Source: Diplonema japonicum (taxonomy: Eukaryota > Euglenozoa > Diplonemea > Diplonemida > Diplonemidae). Taken from it: a stretch of DNA of 64,000 nucleotides. Below the pieces are notes generated by a model, which saw nothing but the letters and a program-made list of their open reading frames with translations, was not told the DNA's origin and made no database searches. Below, piece after piece: positions 1 to 15,000 of the stretch. The DNA is taken from contig OZ025690.1 in NCBI GenBank assembly GCA_964019335.1, positions 489,868-553,867 of the forward strand. The letters are read 5' to 3'. Each line of letters starts with the position of its first letter. Position 1 is the stretch's first letter. Both the position numbers and the translations under genes were made by a program.

Positions 1-3000
1 CTCACGTATCGCAAAGCAGGCTGGCACGTGCGGGAGCTCATGAAGCCGTCACAGACAGCAACCTCTGATGACTGTTTTGCTGACGCAGCGGCGAAAGGTA
101 TAACCTGTGTACTACTACAGTCCTTGGGACCAGAGATCCTATCTTCCTTTGGTTCCAAGTATGTTGACCCTTCATCGCCGTTCTTGAGGTAGCACTTCTT
201 TGTCGAGACCTTCCACGTCCAGAACTGACATCGACTGTTTGCCTTGCAGTACGTAAGACAGTGCAACGCTGAAGTTGCTGTCTTCTTTCCAATGGCATTA
301 TCGTAGCCGCGTGCGACGTAGATTGCATTCCTGTACATGCAGCTGCATGCCTTGCACTCTGGATAGGCGTCTCCTATATACGATTTGGCGTAGTTTGGGG
401 CCTCTCCCTGTCCCACGAGGTCAGTGATGAGAGATCCACATGTCGTTTTCTGATAAGCAAGGGTGTTCCACGTGGGGCTATCTACACCACACGGGTCTGG
501 AGTGCATGCACCACATTTCCACGCCTGCTGAGTTGCAGCCATGGTGCGTGCTTCGTACTCAGATAAACCATTCGCAATGTACGTAGATATCATCGACCCA
601 CACGTTGAAGAACCCACGGCCACGTCCCACACATCGCTACAGGGGTCGGGACAGTCAACACGTACGGCGTGTAAACTAAAGGCACTGTCGCCGTCTTGGT
701 CTGCAGCACCGAATACCAGCTTAATGTGCGTAACACTGTTGTACTTCCTTCCAAACGCGTGTCTAGTGAAAATACCGAAACGGAACATAGGTGCCATCTC
801 ACGATACGTAGTATAAATGTGCGCCCCATAAGCATCTCTGCGGGCATCGTAAGTGCCATACATGAGCTCGCTGTTGTAAGCAAGCAGCCACGTCCTGCCC
901 CTGTCTGTGGACACATAGGCACGGATGCCTGAGTACCCTGTGGACACGGTCTCTTTGTTTACTAAAATAGACACGGAGCCCACATCATGTGACCCATGCA
1001 AGTCCAACGACATACTGTACTCAGATGAGTTCGCAGTACGGTACCTAATCCAGTTGATGCCGCCGTTTAAGGCGTCATTCACAATGCCACGCGCGGAGAA
1101 CTTGTCGCGGTTGACGCTCTTGTCGGCACTGTGGATGGTGCCTGTGAGGTCTTTCAAGAAACATGTGCCTGGTGCGAATTCCGGCTCCCACTTGTTGATG
1201 GGATTGAGCACAATGCTATCGAAGGTAACTGCTGCGCCACGCGGCGTGAAAGTCAAACGCATGTGCCTTACATTTTGTCCATCTTGTAAATTGTGCACAA
1301 AAGACTCTGCGTTGCCTGCTGTGCTGGGGAAAAAGCTGCCGACCATTTGGAAGGCTTCATTCCAAGCAATGCCATCTGACGAAACAGTGATAACTAAGCC
1401 AGCGTAGCCACCAAGGGGGTCACTCACTGAGACCGACACGCTGCGGATGTCCTGCTCACCAACCTGGAGCACCACTGTGACGGTGGCACTGGTGCTCTGT
1501 ATTGTGATCGGGTTCTGGTCCCCATTCAGTACAGGAGACAGGTCGGTGAGCAGCATGACATTTCCTGCAGAAGCATAACCACTCACGAAAGGCACTGACG
1601 GTAGACCGCAACAACTGTGGTACTCACCATTGTCACCAGGGCAGCAGTTCCCTTCTATATTTGTACACTGCGGGTGCGCAGCACATTGTTCGTTTGTAAA
1701 CTCTTGTGAAGCGTACCCACTAGCGCACAGGTTGCACTCTTCGCCCGACCATCCCTCTTTACACTCGCACACACATCTGCCAGCGGAGTAAATAACCGAA
1801 TGAGCATTCCCGCTGCAGTGTTGCTGCAGACCGCAAGGTATGCACCGTGGATAGTCAACATAGCCGGTTGCGCATTCATCGCAATCACTTCCTGCAATGT
1901 TGTAGGGACAAGCCTTGCAGTCGGGAAGCGACCATTGGTTGCGACACTCACAGAAGCACTCGCTCTGGTCAAGATCCAGTCGGGCCTCGTTGGCATGTCC
2001 AGCACAAGACGTCTCGACGGTACAGTAGCTACAGGTTGGAAAACCGTAGCGCCACTTGCCACACTTTGTGCAGCTATCGCTGTATTGCGGTGGACACACC
2101 TCGCAAGTGTCACCTGTCCACAACCCCACGCATGTGCACTTGCATGTTCCCGTGCGCGACGTTTCTTGCACATTAACAAAACCGTTGTTTAAACACACGC
2201 ATTCACGGCAGGTGGGGGGATCCACCCTGCCGTCTGCACACTCGTTGCAATTGCCTCCCTGACGGTACTGCAAATCGCATGTGTCGCACTTTTTACCTCG
2301 CCAGAAGTTGTTGCATGCACACAAGCACTCTTCCTGATTGCTTGTCACACTGTCAGCATGGCCGGAACAGTGCTCAGCCACCAAACATTCACCGCACGCT
2401 GGGTACCCGAAGCGCGATGCAGCGCACTCGTTGCAGTTGGTACCACTGAAACTGCTGGGACAGGTTTGGCATTGCTGACCAATCCATTGGTTGAAGCAGT
2501 TGTTGCAGATGCATGTGTCCCTAGCGGCGTTAGATGTCACATCCGCTTGGGGAGAGCGCCCTTGGCAGTGAATGGCAGCCTCGCACTTCACACACTCGGC
2601 AGCAACAGAGACGTAGCCTTCCATGCACACAGCGCAGTCATGAGCAGTACTGTAGCCATACGGGCACAAGTTGCATGTTTGGCCATGCCAATGGTTCCTA
2701 CATGAGCAAACGCAGGCACCGTTAACAGCGTTTGCCTGGCCATGTTCGGTGCAGTCGGCACTCGTGCACTGCCTGCATGTGGGGTAGTAGGCGTATTGTG
2801 CTGCGCACCTGTCGCACGTTGACTGGTCGTACTTCTCTTGGCAACTATCGCACCGCGCTCCGGTCCATTTTTTGTTGCAGTTGCAAACACACGACACCCT
2901 ATCTAACGTAGATGAGTAAGGCACCCCGTGATCACCACAGTCAATAGCGTTGCACTGCCTGCAGTGTGGTGCCACACCTACGTAGCTGTCACTGCATTTC

Positions 3001-6000
3001 TTGCAGTCCTCATCTACGTCAATGCCAGTGGGGCACACAGCACAGGCAGCCCCCGTCCACGAGTTGCGACAAGAGCAAAGACACGTGTCCTTGAGTACAT
3101 TACTAGTCACAGACAGTGCATTGCCCGTGCAGTGTTCTTGGGTGTTGCATTTCGTGCACAACGGGAATCCGATGTGGCCTTCTGCGCAAGTGCTGCACGT
3201 TGCTTGGTCATACTTCACAGGACACACCGAGCACGTTGGTCCCTCCCACTTTGCTGCGCATGTACAAGTGCAGGTGTTGCCATCCGTAGACCCAACGTCC
3301 ATTGCGTGGTCGCTGCAGTGTGTGCTGAAAGAGCACTGCTCGCACCCCGCAGCATAATTAATCCAATTATCGAGGCATCTATCGCAAAGTGCTCCAGTAA
3401 AAGGAAACGGGCATGTTTGGCACGCAGCGCCGACCCATTGGTTGTCACATGTGCAGACACACTTGCTGTGGTCAGAATTGGACATTGTTGTTAATGCGTG
3501 GTTGCTGCAGCTTTCCTCCACTGTGCAGCGCGTGCACTCAGGGTAGTTGATATAGCCGAGCTGGCATTCCCCACAGTCCCGTGCAGGGTCGTAGACGGGA
3601 GGGCACACATTGCACTGTAGGCCCGTCCAGCTGTTGCGGCATGCACAGTGACAAGTAGTGTTGTCAAGACTCTGCACACTTGATGCGTGGTTGCTGCAGT
3701 GCGTTTGGACCTGGCACGGTATGCAGTCAGGGTACATGATGTGGTTAGCTGCGCACTTGTTGCAGAAGCTCCCTGCAAACTTAGGCAAGCAAGTGCACCT
3801 GCACTCAGAACCAAGACTACTAACTACACTAGATGCATGCCCATTGCAATGCACAGCTGAGGAACACGGCTCGCAGTTCGGTATGTTATGATTGGCCGCA
3901 CATATGTCACATGCCGTACCGCCATACTGCTGGGGACACGTCTCGCAGCTGTCACCCGTCCAGTGCCCCGTACAAGAGCATTCACACGCTTGGCCGTCGT
4001 ATGATGTTGCGCTCGACGCGTGCCCACTGCAGTGCTCTGCAACGGTGCACCGCAAGCATCCCTGGTTGTATTTAATAAATCCGGTGGCACATGCGTCGCA
4101 ATCCAGCCCCCCAAATTCGGGGGTGCATTGATTGCACTTCAAGCCTGTCCATGAGTTTCTACACGTGCAAACACATGCTGTGTGCAGATTGTTCGAGTAC
4201 ACAGCAGTAGCGTGTCCTGAGCAGTGTGCGTCCGTATCGCATTTGCCACATTCAGGGAACACGACAGCCGCGTACCCAGGGGCACACGTCCCACAGTCAT
4301 GTGCCTCGTCGAACTTTGGTGGACATGTTGCACAAGAAGTCGCCTCGCTCCATTGATTGCGACATTCACACAGACAGCGCTGCTGATCAGAGCTCGCCTG
4401 GACAGCCATCGCTTTGTTGTTGCAGTGCCTGCCCACATCACATAATGTACACGTAGGGTACGAGATGCGATTGGCACTGCAAGCACCGCAATCAGAATGT
4501 GCATCGTAAATACTAGGGCAGATATCACAATTAGGGCCCGTCCAGTGGTTCCTGCAGAAGCACACACAAGATACTTCGTCTATTGCAGTTACATTATGAG
4601 CATGATCTGAGCAGTGCAGAGAAACGCTGCATTTGTAGCAAGTGGGATACGAGACATGTCCAACCGCACATGAAGCACAGCTATTCTCTTCGTAAATAGG
4701 ACTGCAGTGGTCACAAGAGGCACCCGCCCACTCCCCAGCGCAATCGCACACACACATGTCGAGCTCAGACGTCACAGCCACAGCTCGTCCATTGCAGTGC
4801 TTTGCTGTGGTGCACTGCTCGCAAGTAGGGCCCACGTACCCCGTGGCACAAGTCGCACACGTCAGTTGATTGTACTGTACAGGACATAAGTTGCAAGTGT
4901 CACCAGTCCAGTGGACGGCACAGCTGCAGGTGCACAAGGTATTATTGCCGTTGGAAGTCACTGTGCGTGCATGACCCGAGCAGTAGGCATCGTTGGTACA
5001 TTTTCGACATGCCGGGTAGTTGATGTGCCCAACAGCGCACTGATTGCACTTCTTACCTGTGAAACCAGTATTGCACCCTTCTTCCGGGGGCGTTTCAGGT
5101 AAGCTCTTGCCATCGCAAAGTGGACGCGCCACGTACGTGACAAGGGGCGCTCTGGTACAGATGTAACTATCGAATTCCGTGTTAATGACGCCATTGCCTG
5201 CAACAGAGACAAACTGGCACGTGTGCCAATCGTCGCCGTTCTTTTTCCACGACGTGCCTGAACACCCATATGTTTCCTCACACATCTTGCGGCACTCATC
5301 TGCAGAGGAGGCAGGGCGTGGCACTTCTTTGTACATGCTCTGGGACCTCCAGTCCAGCGACTGCTGGATAGCTTTGTTCGACAGTATCGACCATGTGCAT
5401 GGGGCAATGGGTCGCTTGCAAACCATACTGCTGAAGAGGCCTGAAGCCACACCCCGTCCTACTTTCGCGACGAAGAAGCACTTGTGGTACTGCGGGTGAG
5501 ACGGGTCGTCTTTACGCCATGAGAAACCTATGCAGTCCTCCATCCCTTCGCACAAGATTTGACACTCTGCAAATGTCGCAGCATCGCTATGCAAGGCATA
5601 CGACGAGTCTTCAGCAAGACTGTCGTAGTCCTTCATCAGTGCTGTGTTGTCCATCACCACCCAGTCACAGGCAATGTTTAGTGTGCTCCCCTCACATGCA
5701 CAACTATGTTTCACTCCATTTTCGTCTTTCGCACAGTGCTCGTTGTTACTACACGTATTAAGGAAATTACATGTTACGCCAGATGGCTCCCTGCAAGACT
5801 GTTTACTTAGCAAGCACTCAGGTACTTCACCAGGTGGTGTCATACACAAGCATTCCGACTTATCAGCACTTGGCCTTGCACTGTGAGCATTGCTGTTGCA
5901 ATGGTCCAGGTCACAAATCGTGCAGTTGTTCCCTGCAAAGTCTTTTTTGCAAGTACCACAGTCCAATTGCGGATCAAAGCCATGCCGGCAGACACTACAC

Positions 6001-9000
6001 TTATCACCCTCCCACTTGTTCCTGCACGTACACGTACACTGCGTGCTGTTCGGTTCCGATCCGACAGCTGAGGCATGCCCGCTGCAGTGGGTGTCGAGGG
6101 AGCACGGAAGACACAGCCCGCCCACCTCGACGAAGCCAGCCGCGCACACCGGGGAGATCCCGCTGCAGTCGTAGTTCGGGGGACAGATCCCACAGGCCGA
6201 TCCCGTCCAAGGTACCTTGCACACACAGACGCACTCATCGTTCGCAACGTATTCATCGCTGGAGTGCCCGTTGCACGCGGCCCCGTCGCACAACTTGTCG
6301 CACACGGGCCACCCGTGCAAGCCCTCGCTGCACCCGTCGCACTCGTCTCCGCCATACTGCGAGGGACACACGTCGCACCCCTCCCCAGTCCACTGGTTCG
6401 AGCATCCACTCGAGTTGCACACACAACGCTGCTGCCCAGCATCCGTAGACACGAGAACAGCCCGTCCAGAACAGTCCGCACCGTTGTCACAGGCCCGACA
6501 CCCAGCCTCGCTCTGCACCGAGATGTGAAGGGAAGAACACCCATCGCAGGTAGGCCCGTTTTCCTCGAAGCGGGTTGGGCAGGTCTCGCATTGAGAACCC
6601 TCCCACCTCCCGGTACAGGTGCAAACACACTGCGAGTGGGTCTCGTCAGAGGTCACAGAGGAGGCGTGGCCTGAGCAATCCCCTCCCACAGTGCAAGCCC
6701 TGCAGCTCGCTCCTTCCCACACGTGTCCAACAGAGCAGGTTGCACAGTTCGGGGGAGAGTAGGCCGCAGGACACCCACAGTCGCAGCCTGTTTGGGTCGC
6801 GTTCGCCGAAGAGCTCCCGCGCCCGCTGCAGTGTCCGACAGAGGTGCACGGGACACAGGCCTCGCCGACAGAGATGTGGTTCGAAGCACAACCGTCGCAA
6901 GTGGGTCCTGCAAAGGTGGCCGCACAAGAGGAACAGTTGGATCCCGCCCACCTTGTCGTGCAGGAACACAAGCACTCGGTGCCCCCAGAGCCCACAGTCG
7001 CAGTCACAGCCCTCCCGTTGCAGGAGGCATCTACACTGCACACCTTGCACTCCGGATAGTCGAACCTCCCAACAGCACACTCCCTGCACCCAGACCCAAG
7101 GGAGTACTCCTCAGGGCACACCTCGCAGTGCAAACCGGTCCAACTGTCCACGCAAGCCCCGCAGCTGCAAGCATTGTTGTTCCCAGTCACCTGCGCCCCA
7201 GAGAGCAGGCGGCCGTTGCAGTGGTCATCGTTCGTGCAAGCCGAACACATCGGATAGCCAGACCCGAAGCCCACACCGCACGCCCCGCAGTCAGCTGAGG
7301 CATCGAAGCGCCCAGGGCAGACAGAGCAGTCGGGACCGCCCCATTGGTTTCGGCAGCTGCAAGAACAGGTCGTCCCGTCGCTCGTCACCCCGGTTGCGTG
7401 CCCAGAGCAGTCACCGCTCGTCGTGCACTGCCGGCACTCGGGGTGGTTCGTCCTCCCGTTCGCACACGTCCCGCAATCCAGAGAGGAGTTGAAGCGTCCC
7501 TCGCACACAGAACAGTCGTCCCCACTCCACATTGCACGACAGGTGCATGAACACCCGTTGATCTGCACCGCGTGCCCGCTGCAGTGCGTCTCTGTAGTGC
7601 ACTCCGCACAAGCAGGGTATCCGGTGTAGCCGAAAGAACAAGCCCCACAGTCTTTTGCAGGGTCGTACCGAACAGGGCACTCGTCGCACCGCACACCTTC
7701 CCAGAACCCGGGGGCATCACAGCTGCACACGCACACCCTGCTCCCTCCCCTCACCTCGATACCTGCCGAGGAGGCCCGACCGTTGCACTGGGCCGTCGTG
7801 CAAGGCTCGCAGGTAGGGTAGTTGTCCAAGCTTGTGGGGGCACACTCGCTGCAGTTCGATCCCGTGAACCTCGAAGGACACGTCCCGCAGTTCGTCCCGG
7901 TCCACTGGTGCCAGCACTCGCACTCGCAGGTGCTCCCGTCGCTCTTTGCAACTGAGTTCCCGTGGTTGCTGCAGTCTCCCTGCACACACTTTCGACACCC
8001 ACCGGTCCCGTCCCTCGCGTACCCGGCGTCGCTGTCGCACTGCTCACAAAGCCTCCCTTTAAAGCCAGCTGCACAAGTGCAAACACACAATGTCTTTTGA
8101 CTATTCGATGTCACCCACGTTGCCTCACCTATGCAGTCTTGCAAAGTGCACAGCTTGCATGCCGCACCGTATCTATGAAGAGCACACTGATCGCAGTTTG
8201 CACCAGCAAACTGAGGCAAGCAAGTTTCGCAACTAGAACCTGTCCAGTGATTGGTGCAGGTGCAGATACAAGTGGTCTGCGAGGGTCCAGGTACTGCAAG
8301 TGAAGCATGATTGTTGCAATGTGTCACAACGTCGCAAGTTGTGCAGCGCTTGATGCCTTGAGTAGATGAGCAGTCACAGCCACGGGGCGAAATACAAGAT
8401 GTGATTTCAGAATGTGAATCAGCCATATCTTGGCACGCGCCGGCATAGACGGCGCAGGCGCCGTTGATAAAGGACGTGTAGTCACCGCCTGATGTGTGCC
8501 CATGTAGCAAACATTTGCTATTCGTGAGCATACTGCTCCAGCCGAGAAGCACACAGTCAGCACCCTCAACAAGCGACTTGTGTGTGAAGGTTTGACACGA
8601 GGTTCCCGATGTCCCTTCAGACACTGAGGAGGCAGTGCAAGTGTGACAAGTGTCCCCTGACCAAGTAGGCATGCAGGTGCATACACAAACTTTATTGCTG
8701 GCATCAGAAGTCACTGCCACAGCGCGCCCATTGCAATGATCTTTGTTTGTGCACTCGACACACACGCTGAGTTCGTTTATATATCCAATGTCACATGTAT
8801 CGCAGTCTGTCCCAGTGTAGGGGAATGGACAAAGTGCACAAGACGGGCCAGTCCAGTGTGTGCGGCATTGACAGCTACATGTTGTTTTTGTTTTACTCGT
8901 GACACCTGTAGCACGGCCATTGCAGTGTTGAACCGATGTGCATTCGATGCAGTCAGGGTAACTGATATACCCAACAGCACATTCGTTGCAACCCTCTCCG

Positions 9001-12000
9001 CTGAAGCGGGGAGGACAAGTCTCGCAGAAACGGCCCGACCACATCCCCGCACAGGTGCACGCGCACATTGTGTGGTCGTGGTTGGATGTCACAGACACGG
9101 CATGGCCGCTGCAGTGCCCAGCTGTTGTGCACAGGTAACACTGAGGGTAGCTAATGTATGAGACAGCGCATGTGTCGCAGTCATCACCGCCGAACTGAGG
9201 TTTGCACACATCACACATCTCGCCTTCCCATTTGTTTCTGCAGCTACAGGTGGGACAGCTCGTAGCACTCCCGCCAACAAGGTCTCCGTGGCCATTGCAG
9301 TTCGTCACTGCACAGGTGCAGCTTGACCCAGCATAGCCTGGAGCACAGCGGTCGCAGTCAAACCCTGCGTAATTATAGGGGCAATGCTGACAGGAAAGGC
9401 CACTCCAGTGGTTTGTGCATGTGCAAGCGCACACCACGCCATTGGATGTCACTGCCGTGGCACGCGATGAGCAATGTTCTGCAATCATGCACCGTTTGCA
9501 AGGTTCCACGTGGCTTCCAGGATAGTAACCCGTGTTGCACCTGTCGCAGTTGTCGCCTGTGTACCGCGCCGAGCATGTCTGGCATTGGGACCCCGACCAG
9601 AAGTTGCTACATTCACACAGACATCTTGTCTGTTGTTCGTTTGCACGCACTGAGACAGCATGACCACTGCAATGCATGTCTGTACTGCACCTCGTGCATG
9701 TAGGATAGTTTACGTGGTCGGTGGTGCACGATGCGCATGTGCCTTGTTTGTATTGAGAAGGGCAGACTGTGCAGTCTGAGCCTGTCCACTGCATTGTGCA
9801 AGTACACAGGCAAGACTCTTTGTTCACATCAATAACATCAACAGCACGCCCGTGACACGCTCCTGCAACGGTGCACCTTGTACACGCGGGGTAGTTGATA
9901 TGATTATTCTCACATGCTGCACAATCTTCATCACTAGAGTACTTCGAAGGACAGTACGAACACGCTGCACCTGTCCAGTAGTTGCCGCAAGTGCAGACGC
10001 AGCGGTCATGATCTTCGTTTGAAGTGACAAGTGTAGCATGTCCCGAGCAGTGCTCCTGCGTTGAACATTCAATGCAGCTTGGATAGTTTATATGCCCTTC
10101 TGAGCACTCGCCGCAATCGGCGCTAGCATCGAACTGCGTGGGACACTCATCACAATTTACACCCTCCCAACTGTTAAGACAAGTGCATATGCACTCCAGT
10201 CGTTGCGCATCGGAAGTCACAAATACAGCATTGCCACTGCAGTGCTCTGCGACTGTACACTTCGGGCAGTTCTGTGCGTAACTATAATGTCCGACTGTGC
10301 ATTCGTTACAATCAGCGCCGCTATACTGCTGCGGGCAAAGCTGGCATTGAGCACCCGTCCACTTATGCTCGCACGTGCACGTGCATTGCATAGCGTCAAA
10401 ATTCGATGTCACCGTCGCAGCATTTCCAGAGCAGTGTTCAGACACGTCGCAAGATGTGCACGTGGGGTAGTTGATGTGCCCCTCAGCACATGCGTTGCAT
10501 AGATGGTTGAGGCGTTCATCACATTCAGCACAGTCAGAACCTTGCCACTGGTCAATACAAGTACACACACATTCTGTATTGTCCGCGTTAGACGTCACAG
10601 AGGAAGCATGGCCGCTGCAGTGCACAGCTTCGTGACACTCGATACAATTGGCACCTACCGCCACGTACCCCAGGGCACACGAACCACACGAGAGGCCAGT
10701 GTAGCCCGCTATGCATTCACACGTGCATCCTTGGTTGTCAGCGTCTGACGTAACACTATGGGCGCGGCCGTTGCAATGCATTTCGGAGGTGCACAGAGAA
10801 CACGACGTTGGCTGGAGCTCTGTGGAGTAGTACCCTACAGCACATCGTGCGCAGTCAGAATCACGGGAGAACATGGCAGGGCACTCAGAGCAGCGTGTCC
10901 CTTCCCAGTGATTGCGGCATGTGCACGCGCAGGCAGTCCTGGTAGGGTTGGCAACAACTGACAAGGCGTGGAGTGAACAGTCAACTAAGCTGCACTCATG
11001 GTCACACCCGCTCGTGTAGTTTACATGCATTGTGCTACACTCGTCGCAGTCGCTACCACCGTAGTTCGGAGGGCATACAGAGCACTTTGGCCCAGTCCAT
11101 TTATTCCTGCAGGTGCACAAGCAGTTCGTGTTACCGGAATCTGCTTTGACGCTGGAGGCATGCCCGCTGCAATGGTCAGCCACAGTGCACTCGCTGCATA
11201 TTGGAGGATTGATTGCTTTGTCAGAACATTCACTACAGTCGCTAGTGATATCAAAGTTACTCCCACACGACTCGCACGCGGTTCCGCTCCATTGATGCCT
11301 GCACTCACACACACATGAAGTACCTTCAGCGTCTGAAGTGACAATGTCTGCATGCCCGCTGCAGTGGTCGTTGTTCGTGCATTGTTTGCAGTCTGGGTAT
11401 GAAATGTAGCCTGTGCTGCACCTATCGCAGTCAGTTCCTCCATAACCCTGCGGGCATATGTTGCACTGACTGCCTGTCCAGTAATTTCTGCACTGACAGA
11501 CGCAGTCTAGCTTCGCGGAATCCGAGTCAACGCCCACAGCATGCCCGCTGCAGTGACGAAGAACTGAACATACTTCACACGCAGGGTAGTTCGTATGGCC
11601 TTGAGCACATGCATTGCAGTCCGACGATGCGTCGTACCGCGCGTGGCATGTACACGTAGGGCCCTCGTAGCTATTGCGGCATGCACAGATGCATTCTGTG
11701 CGCGCGTCATTAGATGAAGATGACGTGCCATGGTTGCTGCAGTGCAGGGGACCACATTTCGTACAGTTCGGTGCTGTGCCGATATACCCGTTGGCACATG
11801 TTGCACACGTGAGCGGGTTTAACTCAACAGAACACACATCACACGCCTCCCCCTTCCAGTGTGCGGCACAGGAGCAAACGCATGCAGTGTTTGCTGCATT
11901 AGAAGTGACGAAGTCGGCGTTCCCCGAGCAGTGCCTGTTCACAGTGCACCTGGTGCACAAAGGATAGTCCACCCTGCCTGTGCTGCATGAGTCGCAGGTA

Positions 12001-15000
12001 GGAGACGTGAAACCTTCTTCACACTCACAGCTACACTGAGTCTTGGATGCATCTGGCGCTACGTGCACAGCGTGGTTGTTACAATGGACCACTGCAGTAC
12101 ACAACTCGCAAGCAGGGAAGTTGAAACGGCCTTCTCCGCACTCATCACATGCGGCGCCAGCATATTTATTAGGACACGTTTCACAGCTCGCGCCTGTATA
12201 TTGGTTCACGCAACCCAAGCACACGCACCTTGTGTTATTATCATTTGAGGTCCAGTCTAGAGCCCTGCTGTTGCAGTCCCTGTTGGTGCATTGTCTGCAA
12301 GTGGGGAAGTTAACGTAACCAGGGTTGCATGTTGTCACGGGACCGATGCCACCACAGTCGTACTGAGGAAGGCATTGTAGACATGTGGGGCCGAAATAAC
12401 CTGGAAAACAGTTGCAAACACAGTCAGTCTTGTCGAAGTTTGAGATCACTGTTGCAGCGCGCGAATTGCAGTGTGTGGCAACGCTGCACGCGGTGCACGA
12501 TGGATAGTTGACGTAGTTTGTCTTGCAAGACCGGCACTTGGTAGGCTCGTACTGTGCTGGGCACGTACCGCAGTCGGTTCCCGTGTACTGTCCTGTGCAC
12601 GCACACGTGCATGTATTGAGTGTCCTATCGGCAGTCACAGCCCCGTGTGCGTTGCAGTGTTCGGCATCGTTGCACATTACATCACAAGCCGGGTAGTTCA
12701 CCCTTCCGAGAGCACATCTGTCACAGGTACCGAAGCCCTCTATCGGACCTACTCTTTCGTATTCGGGAGGGCAGTACGAACACGTGTCTCCCTCGAACAT
12801 CCCTGTGCACTGACACAAGCATTGCGTGTTGTCGCTATTTGACCCAACTGACGATGCCTGACCTGTACAGTGCCTGATAATGTCACACTGCACGCAGCTT
12901 GCCACCTCGCCGATTCCTGGCAGGGTGGGCAGAGCGAATCCTGGCAAAGGTGGCAATGATAGAACAGATGGCAAGATCAATACGGTATTCCAAATGTAGT
13001 CCTGTGCGCACTCATCACAAGTGTTGCCTCTATAACCGGGCTTGCACGTACAGAGACACCTTGTCTGGGTAAGATCGGTAGTCACAAAAGCAGCGCGGCT
13101 GTTGCAGTGCACGTCTGCAGAGCATTTCATACACACTGGGTAAACGATGTACCCAGGAGCACATTTGTTACAAGCACCGTCTTGTAAGTACTTACTAGGG
13201 CACGTGCCGCAGTTAGCACCTGTGTAACCGTCCTTACAGTGGCAGACACATGTGTTGGGGTGCTTGGACGCTCCCCCGCACTGTGGTTGTGACATCTCAA
13301 GGGTACACAATTCTTGTGCTCCACAAAAGACATTTTCACGGGTTGCGGTGACTCTGTACTGTGCATCACATGACGTGTCCACATGTAGATACCCTTCGAT
13401 CGTCCAAGTTGTCGCCGATGGCACACACCCGGAGGGCGAAAAGACGAAAACCACTTCACAGTGGTTTGGCTCCGTGTGGACTGCATTGCCACTACAGTGC
13501 TTATTGTTAGAGCATAGTTCGCAGTCTGGAAGGATCCTCCCTGTGGCACACATTTTGCAACTCGCGCTTTCGTAAATATCAGAACACTGGTCACACTTGT
13601 CACCTGTCCAGTGGTCAATGCATGCGCCACACACACACATGTTGTTGCTGCTAGTAACATTAGATGCTGCTCTCTCACTGCAGTGGTCTTCGTTCGTGCA
13701 CTCAGAGCACATCGGGTAGCCAGACCCGAAGCCCACACCGCACGCCCCGCAGTCAGCTGAGGCATCGAAGCGCCCAGGGCAGACAGAGCAGTCGGGACCG
13801 CCCCATTGGTTTCGGCAGCTGCAAGAACAGGTCGTCCCGTCGCTCGTCACCCCGGTTGCGTGCCCAGAGCAGTCACCGCTCGTCGTGCACTGCCGGCACT
13901 CGGGGTGGTTCGTCCTCCCGTTCGCACACGTCCCGCAATCCAGAGAGGAGTTGAAGCGTCCCTCGCACACAGAACAGTCGTCCCCACTCCACATTGCACG
14001 ACAGGTGCACGAACACCCCGTCCTTGCAAAGTTCGAAGTAACCTCGACCGCATTATTCGAGCAATCAGACAGCTCGCAGCGCACACAGTCAGTGTTTTGG
14101 GTGTAGTACCCTTCGCCGCACTTGTCACAGTTTGGCGAGCTAAAGGCAGGTGGACATATGTCGCATGCTACACCCTCCCATTTATTTTTGCATATGCATT
14201 CACACGCCTGGTTGTCTGTGCTCGTTAACACAGTAACTGCATTGCCACTACAGTGTATTTCAGTCATACACTGCGGGCACCCTGCCGCGTAGTTGTGATA
14301 CCCAGGGTGGCACTGGTTGCAATCAGCACCAGTGAAGGGGATTTCACACGCCTCACATGAAACCCCTGACCACCCATTGAAACAGGCACACAAGCACTGG
14401 GTTCTATCGGCAGAGGTTGTGACCGAGCTTGCATGGTTACTGCAAGAGATTGCTGTTGTGCATTTAGTGCAAGTCGGGTATCCGATGAACCCAGGGCTGC
14501 ACATATGGCAGGTACTTCCAGTATAGCCCTCGCTACATGCACACAGACACATAGACCGATCAGTAGAAGACGTCACCGTCCTTGCGTTGCCGTTGCAGTG
14601 AGTGGCCGATGTGCATGGAGCACAGGTGGCGCCGTAGAATCCTTCTGCACACTCTTCGCAATCATTGCCATCCCACCCCTCAGGACATTCTTCACATGCA
14701 GCACCCACCCATGCGTTACGACAGGTGCACACACATGCCGTCTTTGCAGAATTTGGAACGACCGACACAGCATGATCACTGCAATGCACGGCAAATGAAC
14801 ACGACGTGCAGGTGTCTCCATCCAACATGTGGCCGGGAGCACATGTGCCACACGTTTCACCCGACCAACCAGCTTTGCAGCTGCAGACACACTTGATCTG
14901 TAGCACATCAGGAGCAACGTCAACAGCATTCCCGTTGCAATGCACCTTCTTCTTGCATTTAATACACTGTGGGTAGTTTATTCTATCGCTGCTGCAGGAG

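Noticed and set aside
5840-6628. A 262-codon Arg/Ala-rich open frame on the minus strand, and several opposing plus-strand frames (e.g. 5771-6448, 6575-7492)
   Set aside because: They overlap the Cys-module frame in another register. Their openness follows from the GC-rich codons of the real frame, and their composition is not protein-like.
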